From: Porphyra umbilicalis
Taxonomy: Eukaryota > Rhodophyta > Bangiophyceae > Bangiales > Bangiaceae
NCBI GenBank assembly: GCA_002049455.2
Contig: KV919190.1
Coordinates: 1 to 52,394 of the forward strand
DNA length: 52,394 nucleotides
Direction: 5' to 3'
Part shown: one piece after another, positions 9,941 to 19,461 of the stretch
Layout of the letters: every line of letters starts with the position of its first letter
Position numbering within the stretch: the first letter of the stretch is position 1
Notes under the pieces: model-generated
Seen by the model: only the letters and a program-made list of their open reading frames with translations
Told to the model about the DNA's origin: nothing
Database searches by the model: none
Made by a program: the position numbers and the translations under genes

Positions 9941-10287
9941 GAATTCTCTTTTTGATTTGGGGTGCCCGACGTTGCTGTGGAGCCGTCCCCAACCCCAAGA
10001 GCCTAAACTGAGACACGTGGAGCATTTTGGAGACACGTTTCTGACACGTATGCACATTCGGACTTGGGGAAGACGTTGTTGGGTGTGCTCTTACAAGAGA
10101 CAGCTGATTCAGCTCAATATGAATAAAAGTGGCCTACACGGACTGGAATGGAAGACTCGCGACCCATATTCCCTTGTAGACGATTCTCTTGTAACGAGCA
10201 CACACTGTATTATATGCTGCTGGACACACAGTCCAAGAGGCGGCACGTGTGCTGCCTCGTCAGGAGGCAGTGACGCAGTCCTGATCT
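9941..10287. other. No gene seen
   Basis: This is moderately AT-richer sequence with repeated GACACGT words at 10011-10040. No coding frame with recognisable content and no RNA gene are visible. It ends in the left target duplication CCTGATCT of the next element. Confidence 0.4.
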
Positions 10288-11141
10288 CAGGGTTGTAAGT
10301 TCATGTTGAATCTACAGATGGTTCGATGAATCAGGTTGATTTCAAGAAACGAACTAAACCAAACGACAAACAACTTGGTTGTATTTACAATTAAATTCCC
10401 GGGCAGATAGGAGCTTTCATTGACCACTTCAAATTGATCAGCCAGGTGGTTCGGCGCTGTGCGGCCGCTCTGACTGTCTCGTTGCCATACACCCTGCAGG
10501 TCAGTCGCGCTGAGAGTTCTGCTCCCAGACCCTCATTCATCTCAACTGTTGCCAATCGGCTGTGTAGCAGCCTAGGCGCTGAGTACGTAGATCGATTCAT
10601 CTGCTGTCAACGTGTGCGTGAATCATAGCCTTTTGGGCTGGAGGATGGATGGGTCGTGGTCGCACCCAGGATTGCGTGGAGTACAGCAAGCTGCTTCTCG
10701 GACAACGGGGCATCCACTCGCCCTCAACGCCCCGTCTACACGTATCGGTGTTTGGTCCTTTCTGTTTGTTCCCCCAGTCTCCGTTGCTGCGCGGAGGCCG
10801 AGGCGGTTGGCAACGTCGTCGCCCTGGCGTCGGCTCGTACCACTCGTTTGGATTGTGTCGCGGTGGTGGGGCAGGAAAGCGGGGCTCTGTCGCCGGGACT
10901 GCAGCAGGCCTGCTATGCGCACGCCACATCGGCTTGGCGACTCAACTCGATGGAGCTCGAGTCAGACAACCCGAATTCCCCAAGCACAATCTCAACTACA
11001 TTAAACGTGGCATCCTAAGTATTACGCGGAACAAGTATGCCCTTTGACATGTTGCGTTCAACCTGAACGCTCCAGCGTTCAAGTGAATCAGGTTGAATTC
11101 CGTTCATGTTTGTCAAACCAAACCAAACGCTGACAACCCTG
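10288..11141. mobile_element. hAT-like non-autonomous element, 854 bp, TSD CCTGATCT
   Basis: The left end is CAGGGTTGTAAGTTCATG; the right end, reverse-complemented, is CAGGGTTGTCAGCGTTTGG. The octamer CCTGATCT is duplicated exactly at 10280-10287 and 11142-11149. Subterminal GAATCAGGTTGA words occur near both ends. The left 200 bp recur in the tandem unit at 42307-42507 and 44188-44388. No transposase frame is evident inside. Confidence 0.9.
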
Positions 11142-11149
11142 CCTGATCT

Positions 11150-11370
11150 AGCGGCGACGTACCGACACCGGGCACGCCAGGCACCGTCCGGGCCCTGTGA
11201 CGTTCTCAGCCACGTAACTCTATTCGCTTTTACCGTCATCGCGACCCCTCAGATCCCTGAGGACACGAATGCAGACTGCCACTTCTAAAACGGAGAGCAA
11301 GTCCCTTGATCTAAGTATATGTGTGCATCACTACACTTTGAGAGCACCCTGTCCTCAAGGCCAGGGAATT
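11150..11370 (+). repeat. RepT copy 2, 5'-truncated
   Basis: Similarity to RepT begins around 11185 (CAGGCACCGTCCGGGCCCTG) and runs through the conserved 3' part to AAGGCCAGGGAA. It provides an uninterrupted version of the MITE target (single GTCCTCAG octamer in reverse complement at 11258-11265). Confidence 0.75.
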
Positions 11371-11687
11371 CGGCCCACCCGTTGTGCCAATCAACCTTTG
11401 CCATCCGGAGTAAAAACGCCACGTGTTCCGACAGCCGTATAGAAGCTTCGCTAATAATTGAGCTGAGTTGATCCATTGTCGGTGTGCCGCTCGGCGTGTT
11501 CGACCTTGCGACGCCGAGCCGTGCTGGCTGACGCGCGCCACGCCCCGCTCGGCAGCTCCGTCTCCTCTTGCCAGCGACATCCACCTACACCCCGAACTCC
11601 TTGTTCCTTCCCTTTACTGTCCCCTTTTACCCTGAGTTTTTTTTTGCCCGGTTTCGGTGCTGTTCCTCCCCCCGCCACGAGGGCACG
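11371..11687 (+). promoter_or_regulatory. Upstream region of BUD31 homologue
   Basis: The interval between the RepT end and the BUD31 ATG becomes strongly pyrimidine-rich after 11560 (CTCCTTGTTCCTTCCCTTTA and a T run at 11637-11644), typical of a 5' leader. A hairpin GCTCGGCGTG...GACGCCGAGC lies at 11491-11520. No clear TATA box is seen. Confidence 0.4.
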
Positions 11688-12659
11688 ATGGCGTTGCGCC
11701 ACAAGCTCAAGCGCCGCCGCGCCCCTGCTGGCATTGAGGTCGTGGCCGACGCGCTCGAGCGGTACGAGCGCCTCATGCGAGACGCTGTCGCCGAGTCCAC
11801 CGACGGCAAAACCCGCGCCGAAACGACCTGGCGCGTCACCAAAATTCACTGGCAGCGCAACCGCCACGTCTACGACCTCTACCACGACGCCAAAGCCATC
11901 AGCCGGGAGCTCTACGACTGGCTGGCAAGGGAGCGCGTCGTCGACGGCCCGCTGCTGGCCAAGTGGCGCAAGCCGGGCTACGAGCGCCTCTGCTCCCTCG
12001 GCGTCATTGCCCGCGGTGGCACGGCGTTTGGGACGACCGGCGTGTGCCGCGTTCCGCTGGCGCAGCGGCGGGGCGCCATCACGCCCAACGTGGCAACCGG
12101 CTGCGTCAGCTGCGCGTCGGGGGATGGAGGGCCCATCTGGTGGGACGACCCGGTGCCCGAAGTCGTTGCGCGGCAGTACGCGGCGCTGCACGGGGAGGCG
12201 GCGCTTGCCGCGTCGTTGCGGGACGGACCGCCGGTGGCAGCGGGGGGGCTTGGGGGGGCGGCCGTGGCTGGGCAGGAAGAGGCGGCGGCGGGTGGGGGGG
12301 ACCGAGGAGTGTCGGCGCAAGAACCGTCGGCCCACCCGGCAGTGGCGACGTCCCCGGCGGCCGAGGATGAAGCGGTGGGCAGTGGGGAGCTAAATACAAG
12401 GGGACGGGGAGGGCAAGACGCCAAGACGGCCGAGGCGGTGGGTGGCCTCGATGCGGTCGGCGCGACGGAAGACGTTCCTGGAGGGACTCGGCGTGACGCA
12501 GCGCACGCCAGCTCGGTGTCGGCGGACACGCCCGCCAGCGGCGACGGTGCCGAGGACCCGGCACCCGCTGGTACCGAGCCGCCACTGAAGAGGGCCAAGG
12601 CTGTCGACGCGTCGCCCCTGGACGTGGGCGGGGCGGAAACGGGTGGATGCGACGGATGA
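11688..12659 (+). CDS. BUD31: BUD31/G10-family splicing factor with long C-terminal extension
   Basis: BUD31 (G10) is a small nuclear zinc protein of the activated spliceosome. From ATG 11688, residues 15-145 follow the family: IEVVADALERYERLMRDA, then KAISRELYDWL (69-79), LLAKWRKPGYERLC (89-102) and FGTTGVCRVP (114-123). The ATG is chosen because the family N-terminus follows it directly and the in-frame sequence upstream is pyrimidine-rich leader. Usual family members are about 144 residues with a dense set of zinc cysteines; this protein is 323 residues. Only C102, C120, C139 and C142 stand where cysteines are expected, and the usual CCxxC and C-terminal CGCRGC clusters are missing, so metal binding may be altered. 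Residues from about 150 are acidic, Gly/Ala-rich and probably disordered. It is followed 542 bp later by another + strand gene. Family assignment is confident; activity is inferred. Confidence 0.88.
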   Translation: MALRHKLKRRRAPAGIEVVADALERYERLMRDAVAESTDGKTRAETTWRVTKIHWQRNRHVYDLYHDAKAISRELYDWLARERVVDGPLLAKWRKPGYERLCSLGVIARGGTAFGTTGVCRVPLAQRRGAITPNVATGCVSCASGDGGPIWWDDPVPEVVARQYAALHGEAALAASLRDGPPVAAGGLGGAAVAGQEEAAAGGGDRGVSAQEPSAHPAVATSPAAEDEAVGSGELNTRGRGGQDAKTAEAVGGLDAVGATEDVPGGTRRDAAHASSVSADTPASGDGAEDPAPAGTEPPLKRAKAVDASPLDVGGAETGGCDG

Positions 12660-13201
12660 ACCGGGGGTACGGGTGCTGTTTGTTGTATTCTTTTTCCTCA
12701 CTTGTCTCTGTTTCGTTTTTCTATCAAGCTTGCTGCCTTCGTCTTGTCACTCCCGCTTGTGTTCGGCGCATGTTCTCCGTTTCTTTCTTGTCTCTGGCGC
12801 TCTGTTCCACTCTGAAAGAAGGGGGCCGCACAGGGCCACTCAGAGGTCAGGGTCAGCAATTAGGGGCTGCAAGCACCGCTCAATTGAGCAAAGCGCGCCA
12901 CGCGTAATCGTAGGTCGACGTCGGTCCAGTTCGGATCTCGTCCCTTGCCGCTTCGTCGGCGAGTCGCCTACGAGGCGTCGCCGCGGCGTCGGTCACGTTG
13001 GATCCAGCTCCCGAAACCCTACCACCCCATTCCGCTCTTTCCCTCTACTCTTCTGTCTTGCTCCTGCCCATTCCTCCCCTTGTGGATGCCCTCGTCTCTT
13101 TTCACTCTGCCCACGAGTGTTCCGCCCACCTGTGTCGCCCGCCTGTGTGTCAACTCGCTGGCTTCGCGACAGGACTTTGCCCCCCGACCCCCCCTCTCAC
13201 C
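12660..13201 (+). other. Intergenic/UTR stretch between two + strand genes
   Basis: The first 120 bp are T-rich (TTTGTTGTATTCTTTTTCCT), as in a 3' UTR. The last 180 bp are C/T-rich and lead to TCACCATGAAC, the presumed start of the next gene. No ORF with independent support is present. Confidence 0.4.
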
Positions 13202-14161
13202 ATGAACCCGGCGGCGCCGCGGATGGTGGCTGCTTCCTTTGCTTCCACATCCTCTGTCTATGTCTCCTCTTCCCCAAGCCGGGAATGTGCCGTCGCTGGA
13301 GCTGCCGACGTCCGCTCCATTCCCGCCTTTGTGGTCGCCCCAGGCGCGGCGCTGCGGCGGCGTGCCCCCCCCGCCATCCGCCATTCCCTGCGGCGACACG
13401 AGGCGTTGCCACTGAGGCCGGCACCCGCCGTCCTGCGGGCAGCGGCGGAACCACCCGCCGCCGCTGCCGCCAGTGAGGGCCCCGCCGCGGTGGACGAGGA
13501 CGCCCCTCCATCCCCCGAAGCTGCACCGTCCGCCACCTCTGACTTTGACCTCGGCCCCGGCCAGGTCGCCGTCCGCTTCATCAACACCCCCACCGGTGAA
13601 GACGTATTGGCGGTGGCCAATCCGGGCGAGCGCCTGCTGTCGGTCGGTGACGGCGTCGGCTTGACCATCCCCCGCTCCTGTGTGTCGGGCCTCTGCGGCA
13701 GCTGCACGTGCGAGCTCCAAGACCCCTCGTGGGTGCCCGAAGACGATGACGCGGACGGCGACGGCGACGGCGGGCGGCCTGGGTGGCAAACCATCCGCGC
13801 GTGCAGCACCGAGGTGATGCTCCTCGACGGCTGCACCGAGATGGTCGTTGACGTGGTGCGGATGCGCACAACGGGGCGGCGGGAGCGGGACCCCTTTTCG
13901 CGCTTTGACGGGCTCGACACGGGCTACGAGGCGGGGGCGGCGCCCAAGGTGGCGGGCATCCGGCGTGACGTGTCGTGCGCGCACTGTGCGGGGGTTGGCC
14001 GCCACACCTGCTACGCCTGCGAGGGGACTGGGAGGGAGGAGGTGGACCCGTCGGGCGTGGGCGGGGGGGCGGGGTCCGCACAGCCCTGCGCCGTGTGCAT
14101 GGGGCTCAAGATCCTCCGCTGTGCGTTTTGCCAGGGCAAAGGCTCTCGGATGGGCCGGTGA
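13202..14161 (+). CDS. Plastid-type [2Fe-2S] ferredoxin-like domain fused to BSD2/DnaJ-type CxxC zinc domain
   Basis: The ATG at 13202 sits in TCACCATGA, and the first about 85 residues are Ala/Ser/Arg/Val-rich with few acids, as in a plastid transit peptide. An acidic linker follows. Residues 120-222 form a ferredoxin-like domain: CVSGLCGSC (C160, C165, C168) plus C201 give the C-x4-C-x2-C...C set that ligates a [2Fe-2S] cluster. Residues 257-319 contain four CxxC motifs (C259/262, C270/273, C296/299, C307/310), with CAGVG, CEGTG and CQGKG as in the DnaJ cysteine-rich domain and in BSD2, a Rubisco-assembly chaperone. The order and spacing argue for one intact 319-residue protein. A job coupling electron transfer or redox sensing to plastid protein assembly is inference. 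The gene lies downstream of BUD31 on the same strand with no frameshift. Confidence 0.85.
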   Translation: MNPAAPRMVAASFASTSSVYVSSSPSRECAVAGAADVRSIPAFVVAPGAALRRRAPPAIRHSLRRHEALPLRPAPAVLRAAAEPPAAAAASEGPAAVDEDAPPSPEAAPSATSDFDLGPGQVAVRFINTPTGEDVLAVANPGERLLSVGDGVGLTIPRSCVSGLCGSCTCELQDPSWVPEDDDADGDGDGGRPGWQTIRACSTEVMLLDGCTEMVVDVVRMRTTGRRERDPFSRFDGLDTGYEAGAAPKVAGIRRDVSCAHCAGVGRHTCYACEGTGREEVDPSGVGGGAGSAQPCAVCMGLKILRCAFCQGKGSRMGR

Positions 14162-14664
14162 GGGGGTGCCGCTGACGGCGGGGGGTGGGGCCGCGCGACC
14201 GCGGTCAGTTGCGTTTTCGGTTTTGCTCGTATCGATGCGCTCCGTTCTCTCCTGTGCAAAGGCCCGACGGCAACGTCTCATAGAGGGCAACCTGCACGGA
14301 AGCCGGCACGGGAGTCCCGTTTGCGGATGCCCTGGGAGCCGCTCCGGAGCGGGAGCTCCCGTGAGAGCCGTCAGGCGAGTAAGTTCCTGGCAGTGAAGTA
14401 CAGGGAGGTTGCCTATCATCTGACCTTTTAGAGCAATCCCAGCGACGTCGGCCCCATCTCATATTCGTTACACGTAGCGCCACGTTGCAGAAACGTGTCT
14501 GTTTATTAAAGATATGGGGCCAGTCGGCTTCTCTGTCAATGTGATCGACCCCAATCTGGTCTCCCGTGCTCATGACGGAATCCTGCAAGTACGAATCAAC
14601 TCCGAAGCACAGAAATGGGGCGGGTGGCGGACCTACCCCAATCGCGAGGCAAAATGGGGTAGGT
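14162..14664. other. No gene seen; flank of the pogo-type insertion
   Basis: After the ferredoxin-fusion stop there is about 500 bp without a supported frame. A hairpin GACCTACCCCAATCG...ATGGGGTAGGTC lies at 14631-14664. The stretch ends at the TA (14668-14669) that would be the left target duplication of the pogo element. Confidence 0.4.
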
Positions 14665-14672
14665 CCGTACAG

Positions 14673-15674
14673 CAGGGTTGTAAGATTTCGACGAAATCAT
14701 CATTCATGGTTTCTTTTCTCAATAATTATCTACAATTATCGTTCATGGTTACAGAAACCATCAGCCCGACTTCTTCTGAAAGTATTGCAGTCTGCTGCAT
14801 TTTGCCTGTCTGAGCCGGGACAGAACGCAATCAGGACGGAATCCTATTGGCCAACAGCACGTATCCGGCTGAGTGGATGGCTGAGAGTCTGTCTTGATTG
14901 CGTTCTGACCCGGCCCGGGCCGGCAAAATTGAGCAGACTGCAATACTTGATGAAGGACCTGAATCATGTCTCGTGTAACAGCCTGTTAGTTCTTCTTCGG
15001 TACGTCTCTCGCGCCCCTCCACACGATGCCTATGGGGGTGGGCCGCCGCCTCCGCCGCGCGGCACGTGCTCGCCGTCATTGGGGCGACGAGGGGACAGCT
15101 CGCGCGGCGGCCGCCGCTGCATTTGCGGCGGACGGGGGGGGGGTCGGAGGGGGGGTGGTTGTGGGCCGACCGCAATCGCCACACGGCCACCCTCACTAGG
15201 GTTGGGGTGTGTGAAGCATTGCGCTCGGAAATGCAGGGGAGAGGAGAAATGGCGACCAGCATGCGAAGAGATGGCACGCATGTGAGCGGAAACGCGGCGG
15301 CGACGACCGCCGAACCGACACACACCATCACGACGGCGATAGCGGCGGCCTCCACCACGCGGCGTGCGGCCGGGCAGGAGTGTAGCATGGCATAGACTCC
15401 TACCGCCTGCACGGCGGCGGTCGGGTGCGCACATTCCGATGGTGCAGCAGGGGCATTGAGAAGGCGAGCTCTGGAAACAAAGACCGACAGAGGCGGTGTC
15501 AGCGAGTCCAGGATCCGCTTGTTCCACTTGCGGCATGACATATATTTTCTTCAAATTAAAAGCGAACACGTGGCCCACGGACGATCATTATCAGAGCGTG
15601 CTGGCATGATTTCGATAATTTTGCGATAATTATGACGGTCATTATCGCGTGATAATTATCGACCCACATCCCTG
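14673..15674. mobile_element. hAT-like element sitting on the left boundary of the pogo element
   Basis: It starts CAGGGTTGTAAGATTTCG and ends CACATCCCTG, a shorter CAGGG(T/A)TGT-type inverted end. Flanks are CCGTACAG (14665-14672) and CCGTCAG (15675-15681): an 8-bp duplication with one A lost on the right. Subterminal A/T words (GATAATTAT, CAATAATTATC) occur near both ends. Open frames on both strands in the GC-rich middle (15030-15578) are not recognisable. Confidence 0.65.
14783..14947. mobile_element. Small palindromic MITE-like insert inside the hAT-like element
   Basis: GTATTGCAGTCTGCTGCATT at the left is inverted as GAGCAGACTGCAATAC at the right, and similarity of the arms continues inward through CAGAACGCAATCA / TGATTGCGTTCTG. 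Two arms of about 55 bp are separated by about 55 bp. No target duplication is clear. Confidence 0.65.
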
Positions 15675-15704
15675 CCGTCAGTGCGTTCTCGTTATAACGT
15701 CCAC

Positions 15705-17600
15705 CCTGATTCACATGAATATGCCGGATTGAAGTTTAAAGTCGCTTGTATCCAATTTGCTGAAGAGATTTGAAGTCTTCGAACTATGCTGCGGCGGCTC
15801 GGCTTTCGAGGTTACCTTTCAATCTGGTCGCGTGCGATTGGACAGTGAAGGACGTTTTCACGATGGTAGATGACGCTCTTGCATCGTGCGCCACTGCCCC
15901 GGCACCCAATTCACCGTCAGAGTGCCGCCACCGTCACGCGGCCCCGCACCACCAAATTGGGACCTGTCAGAGGCGCTCCGCGCCAGACCACGCCCGATTC
16001 CTCCAGTTATCCGAGACGCCCCCCCCCCAGCACGTTGCCACAGCGAGGGGTTTCCGACGGGACGCGTGTCTGTCTGTAAGACACCGGTTTCCACCGCACT
16101 GGGCTTGGGGTGCGGACGTCCGGTCACCGCGCACGCAGCCGCCTGATCACGCACCAGTACTGACGCGGACAAGATCGAGTGCGTTTCTTGGCACGAGCCA
16201 TGCCCGGCCCGACGCCGACCGGCATCATTTCGTGCTTTCAGCCCCGCCCCCCCCGCCCCCACACCGCCGCCGCCACGCATGTGTATTGCGCTGTGCCGTG
16301 CTCGGAACGCGTCGTCTCCCGCATTGTTGCCTTACTGTGGCCGTTCGTACATCTTTTGCTGCTTGCAATCGAGTTGTTGCGGAGGTTCCCCATACTCGAT
16401 CCACTGGCCCTGCTCGTGCCTGTCGTCGCGCCTCACCTGCTGCCGCTTGGATCTTCGTCGCGGTACGGTTCGGCCGCTTCCCATTGGTCGAAGTGCTGTC
16501 TTTCTGAGTGTTGCTTGTCCTCGAGGTTCTCCTTTTTCAAGGACTGCTGCTTTTCCACACAAAACCCCGGCTGGCTATCCCTCCTCTCGGTTGTGGGTTC
16601 GGTGGCACAGCAACGGCTGAGACCAACTAGCGTTGCGGCCGCTCTAGACTGACTCAGTTACTTTGTCTTTCGTATTCGTGCATCGCTTGTGTGTGCCGCG
16701 GTTCATTTGCCGTGTTGCGTATCCTGCTTGCGTGTGCATCTTCGATACTGCCGCTACCTCTCTTGTTGTGTATCTCTCTCCCCCCCAGCAATTCAACACT
16801 GGTCCCCATGCCGCTTTCCTATTGATAGAGCTGCTTCTACTTCCGAGTACGCTCTCTTCCACACTGTCGTCCGTGGGTTGTGTGTTGAACCTCTGTGTAG
16901 TGCCGGCCTTTCTGCTCTACTTTCCGTTGGTCCCCTAACTAGGAAGAGCGAGTCCCCTGTTTGTACTTGTATTCGTGTCTACTATCTTTTTCCAGCGCTG
17001 TGCGGCACATTGGCTTTGAACTCCGTCACCAGTCGTGGCGCAACGAGACTGGTTTCTATCTCTAGAGTGTCCTCTCATCGTTGACGTCGGACTTCTCTTT
17101 GTGCTGCTCCGTTGGCGGCTATGTGTCTGGTTCCTCGGACTGCGGGTCTGTTGGTGTACATTGTACCACAGCACACAACAAGATGCTCCGCGTTTCTTGT
17201 GGATGCAATGAACAGGTGACCAGCTGCCGAGTGGGCGAGTCTGCCGGTGCGCGCGGGCGGGTGCATGTGGCAGTGGGCGGGTCAGTGCACATATCTAGCT
17301 CGCATGTGCCGGTGGGTGGACTGGGACGGGGAATGCGTGAGTGGCTTGTCCGGGTAGGTGGGCCGTGATGAAAAGCCGTTCCATGTGCATTTGGATACCC
17401 GTTACTGCTCACACCACAATGGAGGAGGTCGTTCAACGTAAGGGCTTCCTGATCAAAGTGCCGAGCGCGAGGAAGCCAGAGACTTGTGCTTCTAAGAAAC
17501 ACGTCGATGGGACCACAAAAAGTGACCAAGCTACTTCGATTTGACACACCAGAAGCATCAATGGAAGAGACAGCGAGAAAACAGGCAAATAGAGGAAATC
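15705..17600. other. Left part of the pogo element; no supported gene
   Basis: Frames such as 15770-16507 (+) have His/Arg/Pro-rich composition without motifs. From 16640 to 17110 the + strand is T/C-rich (or A/G-rich transcript on the transposase strand), which could be untranslated sequence downstream of the transposase. A short Lys-rich frame at 17341-17544 (+) is not identifiable. Confidence 0.4.
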
Positions 17601-17896
17601 CTACAGCAGCTCGTTCACAGCAAAGCAGTACTCGGTCTCGGGAAGTGCCGCTGTCTCAGTTGAGTTGCGCTCCCCATCTCGCACTTGCGCCAACCAACTA
17701 TACACTCTCCCTGCACAGTCCACCCGGGCGGCCAAAGTCGGGGGACGTCCAGCCGACACAATAACATCGTCACTCCCCCCCTACAAAGATGTCCTCTGCA
17801 CCCGGCGCGTCATCGTCGCCACCGCCCGACGGTTCAGCATCCAACGGCGCCCCAGGGATGTTGCTCAGCAGAGCCGCTATGTTCGCCGACGCCCCG
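17601..17896 (-). pseudogene. 3' end of the pogo transposase reading frame, beyond the Ty3 insertion
   Basis: If the Ty3 element and one copy of CCCCG are ignored, the minus frame that ends at 28302 continues here without a shift for about 97 more codons, to TAG at 17603-17601. It is rich in Asp, Gly, Ala and Pro. Frame continuity across a 10.4-kb insertion supports this being the tail of the same gene, or of a frame that was still open when the retrotransposon arrived. An in-frame TAA at 28575-28573 precedes it, so it may have been 3' UTR by then. Confidence 0.55.
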
Positions 17897-18289
17897 TGTG
17901 GTATTAATAACGTTAGTTAAATTACCAGTGTACTGAGACCGACCGTAGCCAAGCAATAAAGCGAGTTCTATCGCCGTCGCGGCGAGGAAGAAGACCTTTT
18001 GTTGAAGGGCATCCGATGGGGAGCCGGGTGGTGCCCACGACGGCGACCCCGGACCCACGGTGGTTTAATACAAACAACGGCACTGGTCGATCGACCATCC
18101 GATCAAGCGATCGTAATGAGTGCCGGCAGACAGATAAGACAGGCAAGCAAACAAGCAATAAAAAATAAACAATGCACAAGTAACCCCCCAAAGGGCGTGC
18201 CACAAGCCGAGTCTTACAAATCCGTGGATTCAGCCAGTCAAGGGGGCTACTCGTGGCTAATTGCCAATTGGGAGCAGAGATATGCTACA
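17897..18289 (-). repeat. Left LTR (3' LTR of the minus-strand Ty3 element)
   Basis: 393 bp, TGTGGTATTA...TATGCTACA on the + strand, i.e. TGTAGCATA...ACCACA in element sense. Virtually identical to 27909-28301; the differences I count are G/A, A/G and two adjacent to GAGTC. AATAAA occurs on the + strand twice. Purine-rich GGAGG precedes its start in element sense (18290-18296). Confidence 0.97.
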
Positions 18290-18993
18290 TACCTCCAACG
18301 CGAGATTCGAACTGTCCCGGTGAGATCCGAGGATGGTGAAACCCGATGGGGCGATCGCGGCCTCTTACGGACCCGCGCGGGCGCAACCGCCCAGGCGGCG
18401 GGAGCCGTGGGGGGCGCGCCGCCCAGTCCCGATTGGGGGGAGGTAGCGGTTCGCCGTCGTCGGTCGCGACCGTCCCGCCACACACGCGTGGGCGTGGGTG
18501 GCGGGCAGCTGACGCTGCGGGTCCGACCGGCGCTTGCGCGTACGCGCGCCCTCGCAGGCGAGTCGGCGTCGGCGTCGGCGTGGTGGCCAGACGGCCGGTT
18601 GACAGGCGACGAGCGTCGGGGTTAAGACCCGTTGGTGCGCGGGTGCGTCGTGCAACACGTGTTGGGGCAACCGTCGTCGGCGCCGAGTGGCGCCTCCTTC
18701 GTCGGGGGTTTGACTACCCCGACGACACGGCGAAAGCCAAGACGCGGGTCCGTGGTACCGAGCGTCGGGGTGGGGTTCACACCTCCAGGCCGGTTAGCAC
18801 CGATGCGTGCGCGCGGGGCAGCACCAGCTGGGTGGTCTTCGTCGTGACGGCAGGCGCCGCCCTCGTCGGGGTGTTGACTCCCTCGGCGACGGGTCGGAAG
18901 CCCGGGTGCGGGTCCGCGTTGTGTCGGCACGGGGCCATCCCGTGTCTTCGTGCTCACGCACAGGTGGCTGCCTAACGGCAAGGTTGAGTAGGG
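18290..18993 (+). other. GC-rich spacer with degenerate repeats, upstream of the antisense gene
   Basis: A degenerate block CGTCGGGGxxTTGACT followed by CGGCGAxxxGxCGGAAxxCC and GCGGGTCCG occurs at about 18705-18755 and 18865-18925, with a shorter trace at 18613-18630. For the antisense gene this would be promoter/leader; for the retroelement it is the region before the 3' LTR. No independent gene is supported. Confidence 0.45.
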
Positions 18994-19079
18994 GTGCGCC
19001 GCCGCAAGGTGGCACACCGCGAGGTGGTGGGCCCGGTGAGTGTGGGTTTGTGCGGGGTCGGGGGGGCGGCACGCACGGC

Positions 19080-19432
19080 GGCAAGGGCGGCAAGCCCGGC
19101 GGCGACAGCGGCAAGGGCGGCAAGCGCTGCGGCAAGCGCGGCAAGCCCGGCGGCGACGGAGACAAGGGCGGCAAGCGCTGCGGCAAGCGCGGCAAGCGCG
19201 GCAAGCCCGGCGGGGACGGCGGCAAGGGCGGCAAGCGCTGCGGCAAGCGCGGCAAGCGCGGCAAGCCCGGCGGCGACGGCGGCAAGGGCGGCAAGCGCTG
19301 CGGCAAGCGCGGCAAGCGCGGCAAGCCCGGCGGCGACGGCGGCAAGGGCGGCAAGCGCTGCGGCAAGGGCGGCAAGCGCGGCAAGCCCGGCGGCGTCGGC
19401 GGCAAGGGCGCCAAGCCCGGCGGCGACATCCA
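19080..19432 (+). repeat. 60-bp tandem repeat array
   Basis: Nearly exact 60-bp units, built from GGCAAGCGCGGCAAGCCCGG and GGCGACGGCGGCAAGGG blocks, repeat from about 19130 to 19432, with a shorter partial unit before. All frames remain open; in the frame of the antisense gene they encode 20-residue Ala/Ser/Arg repeats. The array may extend that protein's N-terminus if translation starts at 18994. Confidence 0.9.
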
Positions 19433-19461
19433 GGGTAAACACCCCCCGAACGGCCAACGCG

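Noticed and set aside
18290..18345. TTCGAA-containing segment resembling a tRNA T-arm next to the 3' LTR
   Set aside because: The flanking bases do not form the five-pair stem and no anticodon or D arm can be drawn.
19080..19432. CRISPR-like array
   Set aside because: Units are contiguous with no unique spacers, lie in a eukaryotic retroelement and are in coding register; it is a simple tandem repeat.
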